Below are positions 26,009-34,844 of a stretch of 64,000 bases of DNA, one piece after another. The stretch lies in NCBI RefSeq assembly GCF_030020805.1, contig NZ_CP125098.1:4115501-4179500 (forward strand), given 5' to 3'. The notes under the pieces are model-generated. The model made no database searches and had not been told where the DNA came from. It saw only the letters and a program-made list of their open reading frames with translations. The stretch comes from Paenibacillus sp. RC67. GTDB lineage: Bacteria; Bacillota; Bacilli; Paenibacillales; NBRC-103111. Positions within the stretch are counted from its first letter, which is position 1; every line of letters begins with the position of its first letter. The position numbers were made by a program, and so were the translations under genes.

Positions 26009-28000
26009 TTAGCTTGCTGAATGGCTTTTTAAAAGCTCAACATCGGACAGGCGTCTGTCATCCTTAAGCCATTTATATACATCTGGAAGATCCAAATGAC
26101 GAAGCATTCCAGGAATAATAAAGCTTAACGAATCCAATTCATCGTAAAAAGGTTCTTTTATCCAGTCGGCAATGCTGCTCATGCAGTTCTCCAACCGGAC
26201 ACTATCTATTCTTGAGTCCAATAAAGCCGCTAAACCGGCATACATTGCATACCGACCGCTTCCATAAAGACGAATGTCACTGGAATCGACATTTTTTAAC
26301 ACGAATATTAATTGAATGGCTCGCAGAACATCGTATGTACGCAGGGCAGCCATGCTATCTCCAAGCCACATCATTTCGTCTGTATGTCTATCCATGATGC
26401 CAAACCTCTTGAATGGTTTATCCGTAGGCGAATTCAGATGCGGCAGAAGAGGCCCTATCCCCGTCGGATTTAACACCATGGCGATACGACCGGATGCGCA
26501 AGTTTCTTCTATCCACTGGGAATGTTCTTCAAGCCGGGATGTGCCCCCATCCCACACAGCAATCGTGACAGGAAGTCTTTGTCCATGCAGCTTGGAATCG
26601 TAGAATTGTAAGGCATGATTCAACAGCCCCGGCTGACTCCACCAAATCTGACGATGTACCCATAGATGATCTACTTCTCCACCTCCGGAAGGACGGGGAT
26701 TCAGATCGCAGGACTGCCTGTTGTAAAATACGGTCCTCTTAAGCCACGCCATAGCACGCTTCTTGCGTTCTGCATCGGATATCGACTCGCGTTTGTTCTC
26801 AAAATAGGCGAGTCTTTCCACATTTTCATCAAAGACACTCTTGGCTTGAGCCATTTCGCCAATGACTTGCCCGCTTCGAGTGCACCACAGCTGCTCATTC
26901 GGAATCAATTCAATTTGATCCTCCGAAGGCGTCACAGCTGACCCTAGTAAATGCTTGGAGAAAAAAGCAGCGGCCGCTTTAGCCAACGGTATCGTAAACC
27001 GGTGAACATTCTCGTCCTCGAAAATAGTCAAATCTTCACTGCGATCATGCATTTCCCAAAACCGGCGGTTTACGGATACCGTATGACGCGGTCCTTCAAT
27101 GGGTACCGAATCATAAGTAGTGGCAAGAATTAGTACGGGACGTGGCGCCATGGCAAGAACAATATCCTCATGGTCAAAGCCATAGGCAGAAAAGCCGGGC
27201 CATTTTTGCTCCGCATCCTGTGCCTTGCCGGTGAGCAAGAAGTAAGGCCGGTTCATAATAAACCCGCCAGGTGCTGCTGCCGCAATCCGCTTGTCATACA
27301 TCATCAGGAGAGAGGTTTGGGTACCCCCTCCGGAATGACCGGTTACTCCTATGCAATTCGGATCTACATCGGCTCTGGTACTCAGATAATCTATCGCGCG
27401 TACCGCATCATGAAGCATATACCTTGCTAGGCTGTCTCCGAGAGGCATGCATTGACGACCGACGTTCTCATGCTCGGTGACGCTGGTCATTGGGGCTTGT
27501 TGGGTCTCGGTATCGTAGTAACCAAACCGTTCTCCCTGCCCCACCGGATCCAGAGCCATAACAATTAATCCAGCGTGCACCAGATAATGGCAGACGGTTT
27601 GATATTCATCGCAATGCTTGGCCTGCTCGCGATGTCCGCACAAAAGCAGCACTGCCCCTCTTGGACCTGTTGTATCATAGGGTATGTAAACATTAGCGGT
27701 TGCGTATGCATGAGGTCGTGGTTCAAAAATGAGTTTCTCCACCCGAAACCCATTTCCTTGAACCGTTCCTGTTATTTGTGGGTTGAGCGGAGTATCGAAA
27801 GAGGCTAATCCTCCTATGCACTGCTCCAAGCCTTCACGGATTTCACGCTGTCGTTCCTCAAGCATCTGCTTGTTTTTAATGGCACTGCGCGCTTTCTCTC
27901 CCTTTTTAGCTGCACGCATAGCCGATTCATAAACCCACCTTGGCAGCTGACTTTTTACATCAAAATGGGCAATTCCTACATTTTCAAATTTATCGTACAC
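26009..28000 (-). CDS. Double alpha/beta-hydrolase, acetyl-xylan-esterase-like, second domain degenerate
   Basis: 663 residues from GTG at 28000 (GGGGGGAAA upstream). Residues about 80-350 form an alpha/beta hydrolase with oxyanion-type LLCGHREQ, nucleophile motif VTGHSGGG (Ser223) and, later, ILATTYDSVPIEG. Residues about 440-650 look like a second hydrolase lobe, but its nucleophile position reads LYGSGRYAMYAG and lacks the GxSxG spacing. No signal peptide is seen, so it is cytosolic. It may hydrolyse an ester or lactone that enters the pathway. It follows an oxidoreductase by 19 nt and precedes the racemase-like gene by 20 nt. The exact substrate is unknown. Confidence 0.75.
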   Translation of the reverse strand: MYDKFENVGIAHFDVKSQLPRWVYESAMRAAKKGEKARSAIKNKQMLEERQREIREGLEQCIGGLASFDTPLNPQITGTVQGNGFRVEKLIFEPRPHAYATANVYIPYDTTGPRGAVLLLCGHREQAKHCDEYQTVCHYLVHAGLIVMALDPVGQGERFGYYDTETQQAPMTSVTEHENVGRQCMPLGDSLARYMLHDAVRAIDYLSTRADVDPNCIGVTGHSGGGTQTSLLMMYDKRIAAAAPGGFIMNRPYFLLTGKAQDAEQKWPGFSAYGFDHEDIVLAMAPRPVLILATTYDSVPIEGPRHTVSVNRRFWEMHDRSEDLTIFEDENVHRFTIPLAKAAAAFFSKHLLGSAVTPSEDQIELIPNEQLWCTRSGQVIGEMAQAKSVFDENVERLAYFENKRESISDAERKKRAMAWLKRTVFYNRQSCDLNPRPSGGGEVDHLWVHRQIWWSQPGLLNHALQFYDSKLHGQRLPVTIAVWDGGTSRLEEHSQWIEETCASGRIAMVLNPTGIGPLLPHLNSPTDKPFKRFGIMDRHTDEMMWLGDSMAALRTYDVLRAIQLIFVLKNVDSSDIRLYGSGRYAMYAGLAALLDSRIDSVRLENCMSSIADWIKEPFYDELDSLSFIIPGMLRHLDLPDVYKWLKDDRRLSDVELLKSHSAS

Positions 28001-28019
28001 GTCCGTATTTCCCCCCAGT

Positions 28020-29330
28020 TCATTTAGAATATCCAGCTTCTTCTGGTTCCTCTGAAACCAGCAAATCGCCGATTCGTATCGGCACCCCCGATTGAGCCGA
28101 TTTCCAGATCGCTTCGCCAGTCAGTACTGAATAAGCTCCTGCCTCAGCACCGGCCATGATATCATAAGCACGAAGAGGATCAGCTCCAAGGAATAAATCT
28201 TCAAGAAGCAGCGGGTCACCTCCACCATGACCTCCTGAGCGGGGAACCACATGGATCGTTTCTTTACCCCCGAATAACGGGAAATAGTCGATCTTTTGCT
28301 CAGGTACATGATAGGATGCCCGTTTGGACATCATTTCCTTGGTTTCCAATCTCCCTTTGGTCCCATTAATGGCTAATCGGTATCCTTCATATGGCAACGA
28401 AAAATTGACCGAATAACTCAGCATTGCGCCCTTATCGTATTTAATGACTGCAGCATAAGTATCTTCAATATCAATTTCTGAATCAAAGATACAGCCGTCT
28501 GCCCGGTATCCGTTATAGGCATTAGGCTTCTTATCCATCTGAGTCAAATGGTCATCCTCAGGCATAACTTCCTTGCTGCGCGTCGACCAGCGCATGAAGT
28601 AGCTGCAGTTCTGCTTGACACGACAGGTACCGCAATAACGCCCTTCTTCCTTGGCAGGGTTAAGCTCACCTTCCGGGCCAAAGTAATTCAGAGCCCCGTA
28701 AGCAAAGGCTTCGACCGGCTTTTGATCAATCCACCAGTTGATAAGATCGATATGATGTGTGCTTTTATGAACAGACAAACCGCCGGAATGCAGTCTTTTG
28801 CGGTTCCAGCGTTTGAAGTAGCTTGCTCCGTGATAGGTATCGAGATACCAGTTTAAATCGACAGAAGTGATTTTCCCGATTTTTCCTTCCAGAATGATTT
28901 CCTTGATTCTTGTATGGATCGGAGCATAACGGTAGTTAAAAGCTACGTAGAGCCTTCCTCTGCTGCTATTCTGTGCATCTAACACGCGCTTGCAATCGGC
29001 TCCGGTGGTTACCATCGGTTTTTCGGATATCACATCCAGATGATGCTGCAAACCCTTCACTATATAATCGGCATGACTATGGTCCGCTCCGGCTACTATC
29101 ACCACGTCCGGCCTCGTTTCCTCAATCATCCGTTCAAATTGCTCGGGAGCATACACAGGGACTCCGCTTAGAGAAGGAAACTTGCGAAAGCAGTTAGCGA
29201 ACCTGGCCGGATCCGAATCGAGCAGCCCAACGATCTCGCAATATGGCTGGAACGTGTCCAGCATGGAGTTTATAAACATCCCGTTAGCTCGGGTGCTGAC
29301 CCCGCAGATAACATATCTTTTTCTTGCCAA
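28020..29330 (-). CDS. Gfo/Idh/MocA-family oxidoreductase with an inserted cysteine cluster
   Basis: 436 residues from TTG at 29330 with GGAGGT 8 nt upstream. The nucleotide-binding start is RYVICGVSTRANGMF, the family EKP motif is at 103-105 (ISEKPMVT), and the substrate domain carries GGLSVHKSTHHIDLINWW. An insert has Cys residues spaced CxxC-x5-C (YCGTCRVKQNC), possibly a zinc site; this occurs in a subset of the family. It is first in the catabolic block, so it may carry out the initial oxidation of the sugar or acid. Downstream genes follow at 19-20 nt. Confidence 0.85.
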   Translation of the reverse strand: MARKRYVICGVSTRANGMFINSMLDTFQPYCEIVGLLDSDPARFANCFRKFPSLSGVPVYAPEQFERMIEETRPDVVIVAGADHSHADYIVKGLQHHLDVISEKPMVTTGADCKRVLDAQNSSRGRLYVAFNYRYAPIHTRIKEIILEGKIGKITSVDLNWYLDTYHGASYFKRWNRKRLHSGGLSVHKSTHHIDLINWWIDQKPVEAFAYGALNYFGPEGELNPAKEEGRYCGTCRVKQNCSYFMRWSTRSKEVMPEDDHLTQMDKKPNAYNGYRADGCIFDSEIDIEDTYAAVIKYDKGAMLSYSVNFSLPYEGYRLAINGTKGRLETKEMMSKRASYHVPEQKIDYFPLFGGKETIHVVPRSGGHGGGDPLLLEDLFLGADPLRAYDIMAGAEAGAYSVLTGEAIWKSAQSGVPIRIGDLLVSEEPEEAGYSK

Positions 29331-29357
29331 GTTGTTCTACCTCCCATCTTCTCTACA

Positions 29358-29410
29358 GTATACAAAATGGAGGAGTGCAATAAATTAGTATATCCGAGCT
29401 TGATTATAGG
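29358..29410 (-). promoter_or_regulatory. Possible promoter of the acid-sugar block, weak match to the shared module
   Basis: On the minus strand, CCTATAATCAAG is followed 42 bp later by TATACT, preceded by CATTTTG. CCTATAATCA is identical to the element at 40580-40589, but the spacing is longer than in the other modules, so membership is uncertain. Confidence 0.35.
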
Positions 29411-29494
29411 GTGATTTGGCCGTGAGTTAATCCCACAAAGTGGAGCTTTGGCTTCGAAGTTGATTCAGGTACATTACGGGGAGCCCCGAAACGT

Positions 29495-29526
29495 TAAAAA
29501 AGCCTCTGCCACACTCGGCAAAGGCT
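29495..29526 (-). terminator. Rho-independent terminator after the large SLH gene
   Basis: On the minus strand AGCCTTTGCC pairs with GGCAGAGGCT, with six T after it. It separates the SLH gene from the catabolic block. Confidence 0.85.
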
Positions 29527-29533
29527 GGGTACA

Positions 29534-32500
29534 TTACTTCACAATGAAAATAAAGTTCTTAGGCTTATTGCTCGGACCATTTCCAACAATGGTAAAGCTC
29601 TGTAAATTTACTTTATTTATATCATAAACACCGCTTTTGGGTTTGAAGACGAGCTTGTAGTCATCGGTCATATAGAAAATATCCTTATCGTCTTCTTTTG
29701 TTCCTGGTTTATAAGTAATATCCTTGAGAACAAAGGATACTCCGAATACTCCAATGAATGGGGTAAGAGAAGCGCTTTGCGTTCCTGCATCGAGATTCGA
29801 TTTGTTCGTAAAGCTATTGCCGCTGGTATCGCTTACTTGAACCTGTTTCAGCAGCTTATCATCCCAAATATAGCGATCGTCGATGGCTTTGGGATCAACA
29901 TTGGTCACGGTATTATCTTTAAGTGTCACTTTTAATTCTTTGAATTCCAATTCGGAAGCAAAAGCAGTAAAATTGGTTTTTACAATCTTTGTTCCTGCAG
30001 GTGTATTCACAGTAAGTATGGCATCCGTACTTCCCGGATTTAGACCAATGATCTTAGTCGGAAACTCGGGTTTATCGACGGCAAATAGATTCGGATTAGC
30101 AAATGTGATACTTTTTATCACAGGGGAAGCTCCTTTTGGATAGGAAGTAATTTCATTATTTTGCTTATCCTTGACCGTAACCGTAATTCCTTTATTTGCT
30201 AGTTCAGGTTTGTTTTTAAATATATAGGCTCCATCCTCCTGGGTGGCTTTATCTTTTTTATTATTGTTTTTACTCTCCAGCAAAGCATGGTCTACTAAAT
30301 ATTTTCCTACGGCAAACAAGCTTGTATCAGAATTTACGTAGTAGGTTAAATCCTTGTCAAGCTGTTGATACGTGTAGCTTTGCGCCTGTGCTGTTATGGT
30401 CTGCAGCTCTGATTCAATCGGCCATTTGGTCGGTTCTGCCTCCTTAGGATCTTTCTTTGCTTTAACCAATGTTGTGACCACTTTATAAACACCCAGTTTT
30501 TTGGCATCTGCCATCAAAAAAATACTACTGTTGCTAGCTTGGCTTGCTTTCACTCTAATGGTAGCATTTGTATCGTTCATCTGAAGTTTTGTATTGCCAT
30601 TAAAGTTAGCCGTAAATGCCCCTGCTTCTCCACTGACTTTTTGCAGCCTGTATTCTACCTGATATTCATCGGGAGCGGTCTTAAATTCTGTGTCGTATTG
30701 GTCTTTGATAGCGTATTTTATGGTTTTAATCGGATCTGTTACTCCTTGGATCACCGTAATGGTTTCTGCCGGTTCGAACCCTGACTTCTCCAATCTTTCA
30801 GCTACACGTGCAGACTGAACTGTGTAATCGGCTGTCGCCTTTTGATTGGCATCCTTCAAATATACTTCAATGGATGCTGATCCATTGTTTGTCGCTTGCA
30901 CGACCACCTTGCCCTTGTTGGCTCCGCTTAAGCCTATCGGTTCTCCTTCAGCAACTGAACCCAGTTTAAGGACTCCAGAACTCCGTACTTGAATCTGCCC
31001 GGCATTATACAATGCTGCGATTTCATCCGTTGAGAAGCTATAACCTTCAGCATCTCTTATTTCCAGAGTGATTCCTACGTCAGTATCCCCCACTGCCAAT
31101 TGTGAAGTTAAATCCGCAATCTTAAGACTTGACGCCAGCTTAGGGGAAAATAAAGCTATTTCTTGCTTCACGGTCTGACCGGATCCTACTGCCATTAAAT
31201 GCAGGGTAGTTCCTTTGTCTTTATCGAAATCATCCCTTGCTACAAGCTCCAGCTCCGGGTAATTGTCGTTATCATAATCAACGAACACCTTGTTCTTTAC
31301 ATTTTCGAACAGTGACTCACCTTCAAATCTTGTAATGATCCCTCTGTCCAACTCCTCTACATCATCAACGAGACAACCATATTGATCATACGCTCGGAAT
31401 GATAAGTAGACTTTACCTCCGGGCTGCAGCTCCTTATTGTCTTTATAAGACAACTTGCCCGTTTCGATCTTGGAAACAACCACACGGTCCCCGACGATAA
31501 AATTTTTGTTCAACGATAAATTGTGCTCTCTATCGTAGATAGAGACGAAGATTGCCGAACCACGTCTTTCCTGTCTCAGATCCAGCTTAACGGCTTGTTG
31601 ACCCGGCACATATTGCATTCCGATTCCGGAACTGACTCTGATATCAAATGCAGCTGCAGGCAAGCGGGTTTGCTCTCCATATTGATTAATCTGCTTAAAA
31701 CCAACAATCACCTTCGAGCGAGCCAACTCGTCTGATGTACTTGTGAATTCAAGCTTCTTAACTGTTTCATCCTCCGCAGAAAAGTCCACTGTCTTCTGGG
31801 CTACAGCCTTTTCATCTAACCCTGACAATTCTACGGTATATGCTCCCTTCGTCAATTTGGTATCCAATGTAATCGTCGCACTTTTTTTATCCGCAGCCCA
31901 TTCCGTTGTTCCAGAGATAACACTGCCATCTTTCTTGACGGATAATATGGCCTTGACCGCATTTGCAGCATCCACCGCAGTTTCAAAGGTTACCGATACT
32001 TTACGAGCCCCAGTTACTTTGGCTTCTGTGATAGACACTTTACTCGTTTCGCTTTGCCCACCAAGAACCTTGCGCGTTTCAAAAGCAGCTTCCACAAGTG
32101 TTCTGCGGGTAACAACCCGGTCCGTACCGTGAAAACGACTATCATCAAGATTCTGCATAATCTTTAATTGCAAAGCAAGTGTGACAAATCGGCTTGCCGC
32201 TTTATCTACCTTATCTTCATCCCGGATACTATCATCCGTAATTGGTGTAACATTGCGTGCTTCATCTACCTTGCCGAGCCCGTAGATTAAAAACTTTGCA
32301 AGATCCTGTCTACTTACGAATACAGTCGGGTCAACAGCCATTCCGTCTTCATTAGTAAGACCCAGTGCTCTAAACGATTCTTTATTCTTATCTGTAAGCG
32401 CTTCATTTTCATCGTTAGAGAAAATGATTCTTGACGCCTGAACGAAATCTTCTCGAGTAACCGGCAGATTAAATCCATAAGTGTTCTCCGATTCCGGTTT

Positions 32501-32752
32501 CAGGACACCACTTTTAATAAAGAGATCAAACTTGTCCTTCAAATCCTGAGGCATCATCTTTAGATCCTCGTAATCTTCAGATGTTTTTACTATTTTCACT
32601 TCGTCTGTTTTCACTACTAATGTGTTCACTTCATCTACTTTCAATTCATCTGCCGTAACCTCAGCATCTTTACTATCCGCATAAGCAAGCGGTAGAACCG
32701 ACGTCGACAAGAGGAATAAAGAAACTGCGCAGGCTATGTATTTGTTGTTCAT
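29534..32752 (-). CDS. SLH-domain surface protein with Ig-like repeats
   Basis: 1072 residues from ATG at 32752 with GGAAGGTG 7 nt upstream. The signal peptide runs MNNKYIACAVSLFLLSTS. Residues about 60-220 hold three SLH-like repeats that would anchor the protein to secondary cell-wall polymer (DDFVQASR-type and VSRQDLAKFLIYGLG segments). Residues about 235-1070 are a long series of beta-rich bacterial Ig-like repeats (KKDGSVISGTTEWAADKKSATI). The N-terminal motif MPQDLKDKFD is shared with the SLH protein at 38997-40409. It is an S-layer-associated surface protein; a role in binding the substrate glycan is only inferred. A module shared with other genes in the locus lies upstream. Confidence 0.82.
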   Translation of the reverse strand: MNNKYIACAVSLFLLSTSVLPLAYADSKDAEVTADELKVDEVNTLVVKTDEVKIVKTSEDYEDLKMMPQDLKDKFDLFIKSGVLKPESENTYGFNLPVTREDFVQASRIIFSNDENEALTDKNKESFRALGLTNEDGMAVDPTVFVSRQDLAKFLIYGLGKVDEARNVTPITDDSIRDEDKVDKAASRFVTLALQLKIMQNLDDSRFHGTDRVVTRRTLVEAAFETRKVLGGQSETSKVSITEAKVTGARKVSVTFETAVDAANAVKAILSVKKDGSVISGTTEWAADKKSATITLDTKLTKGAYTVELSGLDEKAVAQKTVDFSAEDETVKKLEFTSTSDELARSKVIVGFKQINQYGEQTRLPAAAFDIRVSSGIGMQYVPGQQAVKLDLRQERRGSAIFVSIYDREHNLSLNKNFIVGDRVVVSKIETGKLSYKDNKELQPGGKVYLSFRAYDQYGCLVDDVEELDRGIITRFEGESLFENVKNKVFVDYDNDNYPELELVARDDFDKDKGTTLHLMAVGSGQTVKQEIALFSPKLASSLKIADLTSQLAVGDTDVGITLEIRDAEGYSFSTDEIAALYNAGQIQVRSSGVLKLGSVAEGEPIGLSGANKGKVVVQATNNGSASIEVYLKDANQKATADYTVQSARVAERLEKSGFEPAETITVIQGVTDPIKTIKYAIKDQYDTEFKTAPDEYQVEYRLQKVSGEAGAFTANFNGNTKLQMNDTNATIRVKASQASNSSIFLMADAKKLGVYKVVTTLVKAKKDPKEAEPTKWPIESELQTITAQAQSYTYQQLDKDLTYYVNSDTSLFAVGKYLVDHALLESKNNNKKDKATQEDGAYIFKNKPELANKGITVTVKDKQNNEITSYPKGASPVIKSITFANPNLFAVDKPEFPTKIIGLNPGSTDAILTVNTPAGTKIVKTNFTAFASELEFKELKVTLKDNTVTNVDPKAIDDRYIWDDKLLKQVQVSDTSGNSFTNKSNLDAGTQSASLTPFIGVFGVSFVLKDITYKPGTKEDDKDIFYMTDDYKLVFKPKSGVYDINKVNLQSFTIVGNGPSNKPKNFIFIVK

Positions 32753-32918
32753 TCGACACACCTTCCTTACTTAATTTAATAATCAGATTCTCAAGTTTGA
32801 ATTATTAAACCCCAGCATACTACATCATCAATAGCTTCAATCCGATCACCCCCAAAGCACTTTACCGCTTCATAGCTTCGTTTTTATAACATGCTGCCTT
32901 CTGTTATAAATAAAATAG

Positions 32919-32965
32919 TATGAAAACGAATTCGTGTTATAGGGGATTTACAGCTAATTTATAGG
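32919..32965 (-). promoter_or_regulatory. Shared promoter module upstream of the large SLH gene
   Basis: Minus-strand CCTATAAAT is followed 37 bp later by the -10-like CATACT, which is immediately preceded by TCGTTTT. The palindrome ACGAATTCGT overlaps. The same layout is found before three other genes of the locus. Apart from this, the 299-nt gap (32753-33051) holds the hairpin at 33008. Confidence 0.55.
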
Positions 32966-33007
32966 CATATGTTTTCCTGAATGAACCATTGAATCTTATA
33001 CTAAGAA

Positions 33008-33038
33008 GACAGCCGCCTTTTCGCTACAAACGGCTGTC
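33008..33038 (-). terminator. Hairpin terminator after the GH127-like gene
   Basis: GACAGCCG (33008-33015) pairs perfectly with CGGCTGTC (33031-33038) just past the stop at 33052. The T-tract is short. Confidence 0.65.
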
Positions 33039-33051
33039 CACATCCTGCTTT

Positions 33052-34809
33052 TTACCAATAAAACTCCTTCACGAGTCTGCGATATTGTCCTGTCCTCATA
33101 GGCGCTTTACTCCATACTTGACGATGATTGTAAAACGGATGGTGAGTACCCTCGGGGCTCAGATGAATCACATCATCCCCCCGCCATTGGGTAATGAACT
33201 CCTCGCCTACCGCTTTTTCAACGGTTTGCCTTTGGCTTACCGGGAAGGTAATTGTAATAGTCTCTCCCTCGTATGCTTCACCCAGGCTAAGAAAACGCTG
33301 ATTGACCCATATGCTTGGATCACTGCCTGTTTGTGTCAACACATCGTCTCCACGCTCGCGTCGAATCAGCACTTTGGCATATCCTGCCCAGTCCGGAATC
33401 CTGATTAACAGTCTTGGTACATTCTGATGAATGTCGAGCTCTAGTTTGCCTTCATGCGGAAGATGACTGCTTACATCCAGCCAGCGAGAGCCTCGATTGA
33501 ATAAAAAGTTCACGCTTATGGTGCCATTATGTTCCGTTATGGTATTACTCCAGCCCATAAACAATCCTCTAGTGCCCGAACCGATGCAGCAGGTTTGCAA
33601 GTCATTTGTATGTCCCCTTCCCCCGTTGACATCGCAGCAGAAATCATTCGGTGCCGAATAGCCTGCGAAGGCTCCCTGTGCCCGCTTAGCTACATTGAAG
33701 TAAGACTTTAACCCTACGTCGTCATTTTCCTTATGATCGGAGTCCACTACCCAGTCCAGGTTGAGCAGCTGCGATTCCGTTAAGTGGTTGCGCAAGAACC
33801 GTTCAACGATACCCCAGTACTCGGTATAACCGCTTTGAGCAAGCGTAATCCCCGTAGAGATCAGGTCGACCAGAGAGCAAGTTTCATGCTCGAACGCCTG
33901 ATCGTGAATATCTCCGGGTGTCCACCCAAAAGCAGTGCACCAAGTGAGAGCCCAATCATAGCTTTTCTTCACAAAATGGGTAATAGAGGCGTCACGGGTA
34001 TGCCAGCCATAGCGAGCTAATGCATCCAATGTTCCGATACGGGTATGAAAATGTCCGCTGCGATATGCAAGGGCGTCATTAAAGCTACCGTCCGGGTTGA
34101 ACACACCGCTGCGACGAATGATTAATGCCGTGAAGTATTGGCACAATTCGAAGGCATCAGCGTTCCCAGTCAATTCGTAGTATTTCAAAAGCGGCATAAT
34201 GAGTCTTCCACTGAATGCAGCAGGATCCGGAGCTAGCCTCAACTGCACTGCATTTGCGGAAGGCCACCCGTTGACCGTGTATTCCGAAGCTGGATAATAC
34301 CACACATCTCTTTCTTTAATAGCAATTCTTTTGAGCGCTGCTACATGCTTGTCTGCAACCTGCTTAACTTGACTGTCCCCCGTAGACATATACCAGGAAG
34401 TTAATGCGAGAATAACGGCACGTTGGTCGATCATATTGGCTGTGGGCTCCCAGGGTGCTTTCGGATTTTTCAAGCGGTAGCTAAGGCCGTCCTCCTTAAA
34501 GAAGCCCAGGAAATTTTCCCGGTATTTAGCCTCAATATCCATTCCTCTTTCATCGCCTGTCATATGTCTGGCCAGTATAAGCGCATCGACCAATCGTCCA
34601 TGGCTGGAACCGTAATCCCAATCTCCATGGGTTAAAAAAGCTGGCTGCTCCATCAGATTAGCTGCAAAAAACGGAATATGCCCATGATCCTCGTCTGCCA
34701 TCCCCAGGATAGCCCCGAGGACATGCCCCGCCCTTTCCTCTAGCATTAGGGTATCGGGAATTTGTTTTATTTCACTTGTATTCATCCTTGTATTCATCCT
34801 TGTATTCAT
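33052..34809 (-). CDS. GH127/DUF1680-like glycoside hydrolase
   Basis: 585 residues, no signal peptide, with a mostly alpha/alpha-toroid body. Glu309 and Cys311 (EHETCSLVDL) and the pair Cys407-Cys408 (LQTCCIGSG) match in type and order the Glu, Cys and Cys-Cys zinc-thiolate site of GH127 beta-L-arabinofuranosidases. Family knowledge: the enzyme uses a cysteine nucleophile held by zinc. The overall match is weaker than for textbook GH127, so it may be a sister family. The start contains a 12-bp repeat (MNTRMNTRMNT). It follows the FtsX-type permease by 35 nt, in one unit with it and the adaptor. It is cytosolic; removal of arabinose or an acid sugar is inferred. Confidence 0.6.
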   Translation of the reverse strand: MNTRMNTRMNTSEIKQIPDTLMLEERAGHVLGAILGMADEDHGHIPFFAANLMEQPAFLTHGDWDYGSSHGRLVDALILARHMTGDERGMDIEAKYRENFLGFFKEDGLSYRLKNPKAPWEPTANMIDQRAVILALTSWYMSTGDSQVKQVADKHVAALKRIAIKERDVWYYPASEYTVNGWPSANAVQLRLAPDPAAFSGRLIMPLLKYYELTGNADAFELCQYFTALIIRRSGVFNPDGSFNDALAYRSGHFHTRIGTLDALARYGWHTRDASITHFVKKSYDWALTWCTAFGWTPGDIHDQAFEHETCSLVDLISTGITLAQSGYTEYWGIVERFLRNHLTESQLLNLDWVVDSDHKENDDVGLKSYFNVAKRAQGAFAGYSAPNDFCCDVNGGRGHTNDLQTCCIGSGTRGLFMGWSNTITEHNGTISVNFLFNRGSRWLDVSSHLPHEGKLELDIHQNVPRLLIRIPDWAGYAKVLIRRERGDDVLTQTGSDPSIWVNQRFLSLGEAYEGETITITFPVSQRQTVEKAVGEEFITQWRGDDVIHLSPEGTHHPFYNHRQVWSKAPMRTGQYRRLVKEFYW

Positions 34810-34822
34810 CCTTGTATTCTCC
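34775..34822. repeat. 12-bp tandem repeat at the start of the GH127-like gene
   Basis: Three perfect copies and one imperfect copy of a 12-bp unit. On the coding strand each perfect unit contains ATGAATACAAGG, so each brings its own ATG with AAGG just before it. Slippage changes the N-terminal MNTR count without changing frame. Confidence 0.9.
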
Positions 34823-34844
34823 TTTTTATCATTATTGTCATTTG

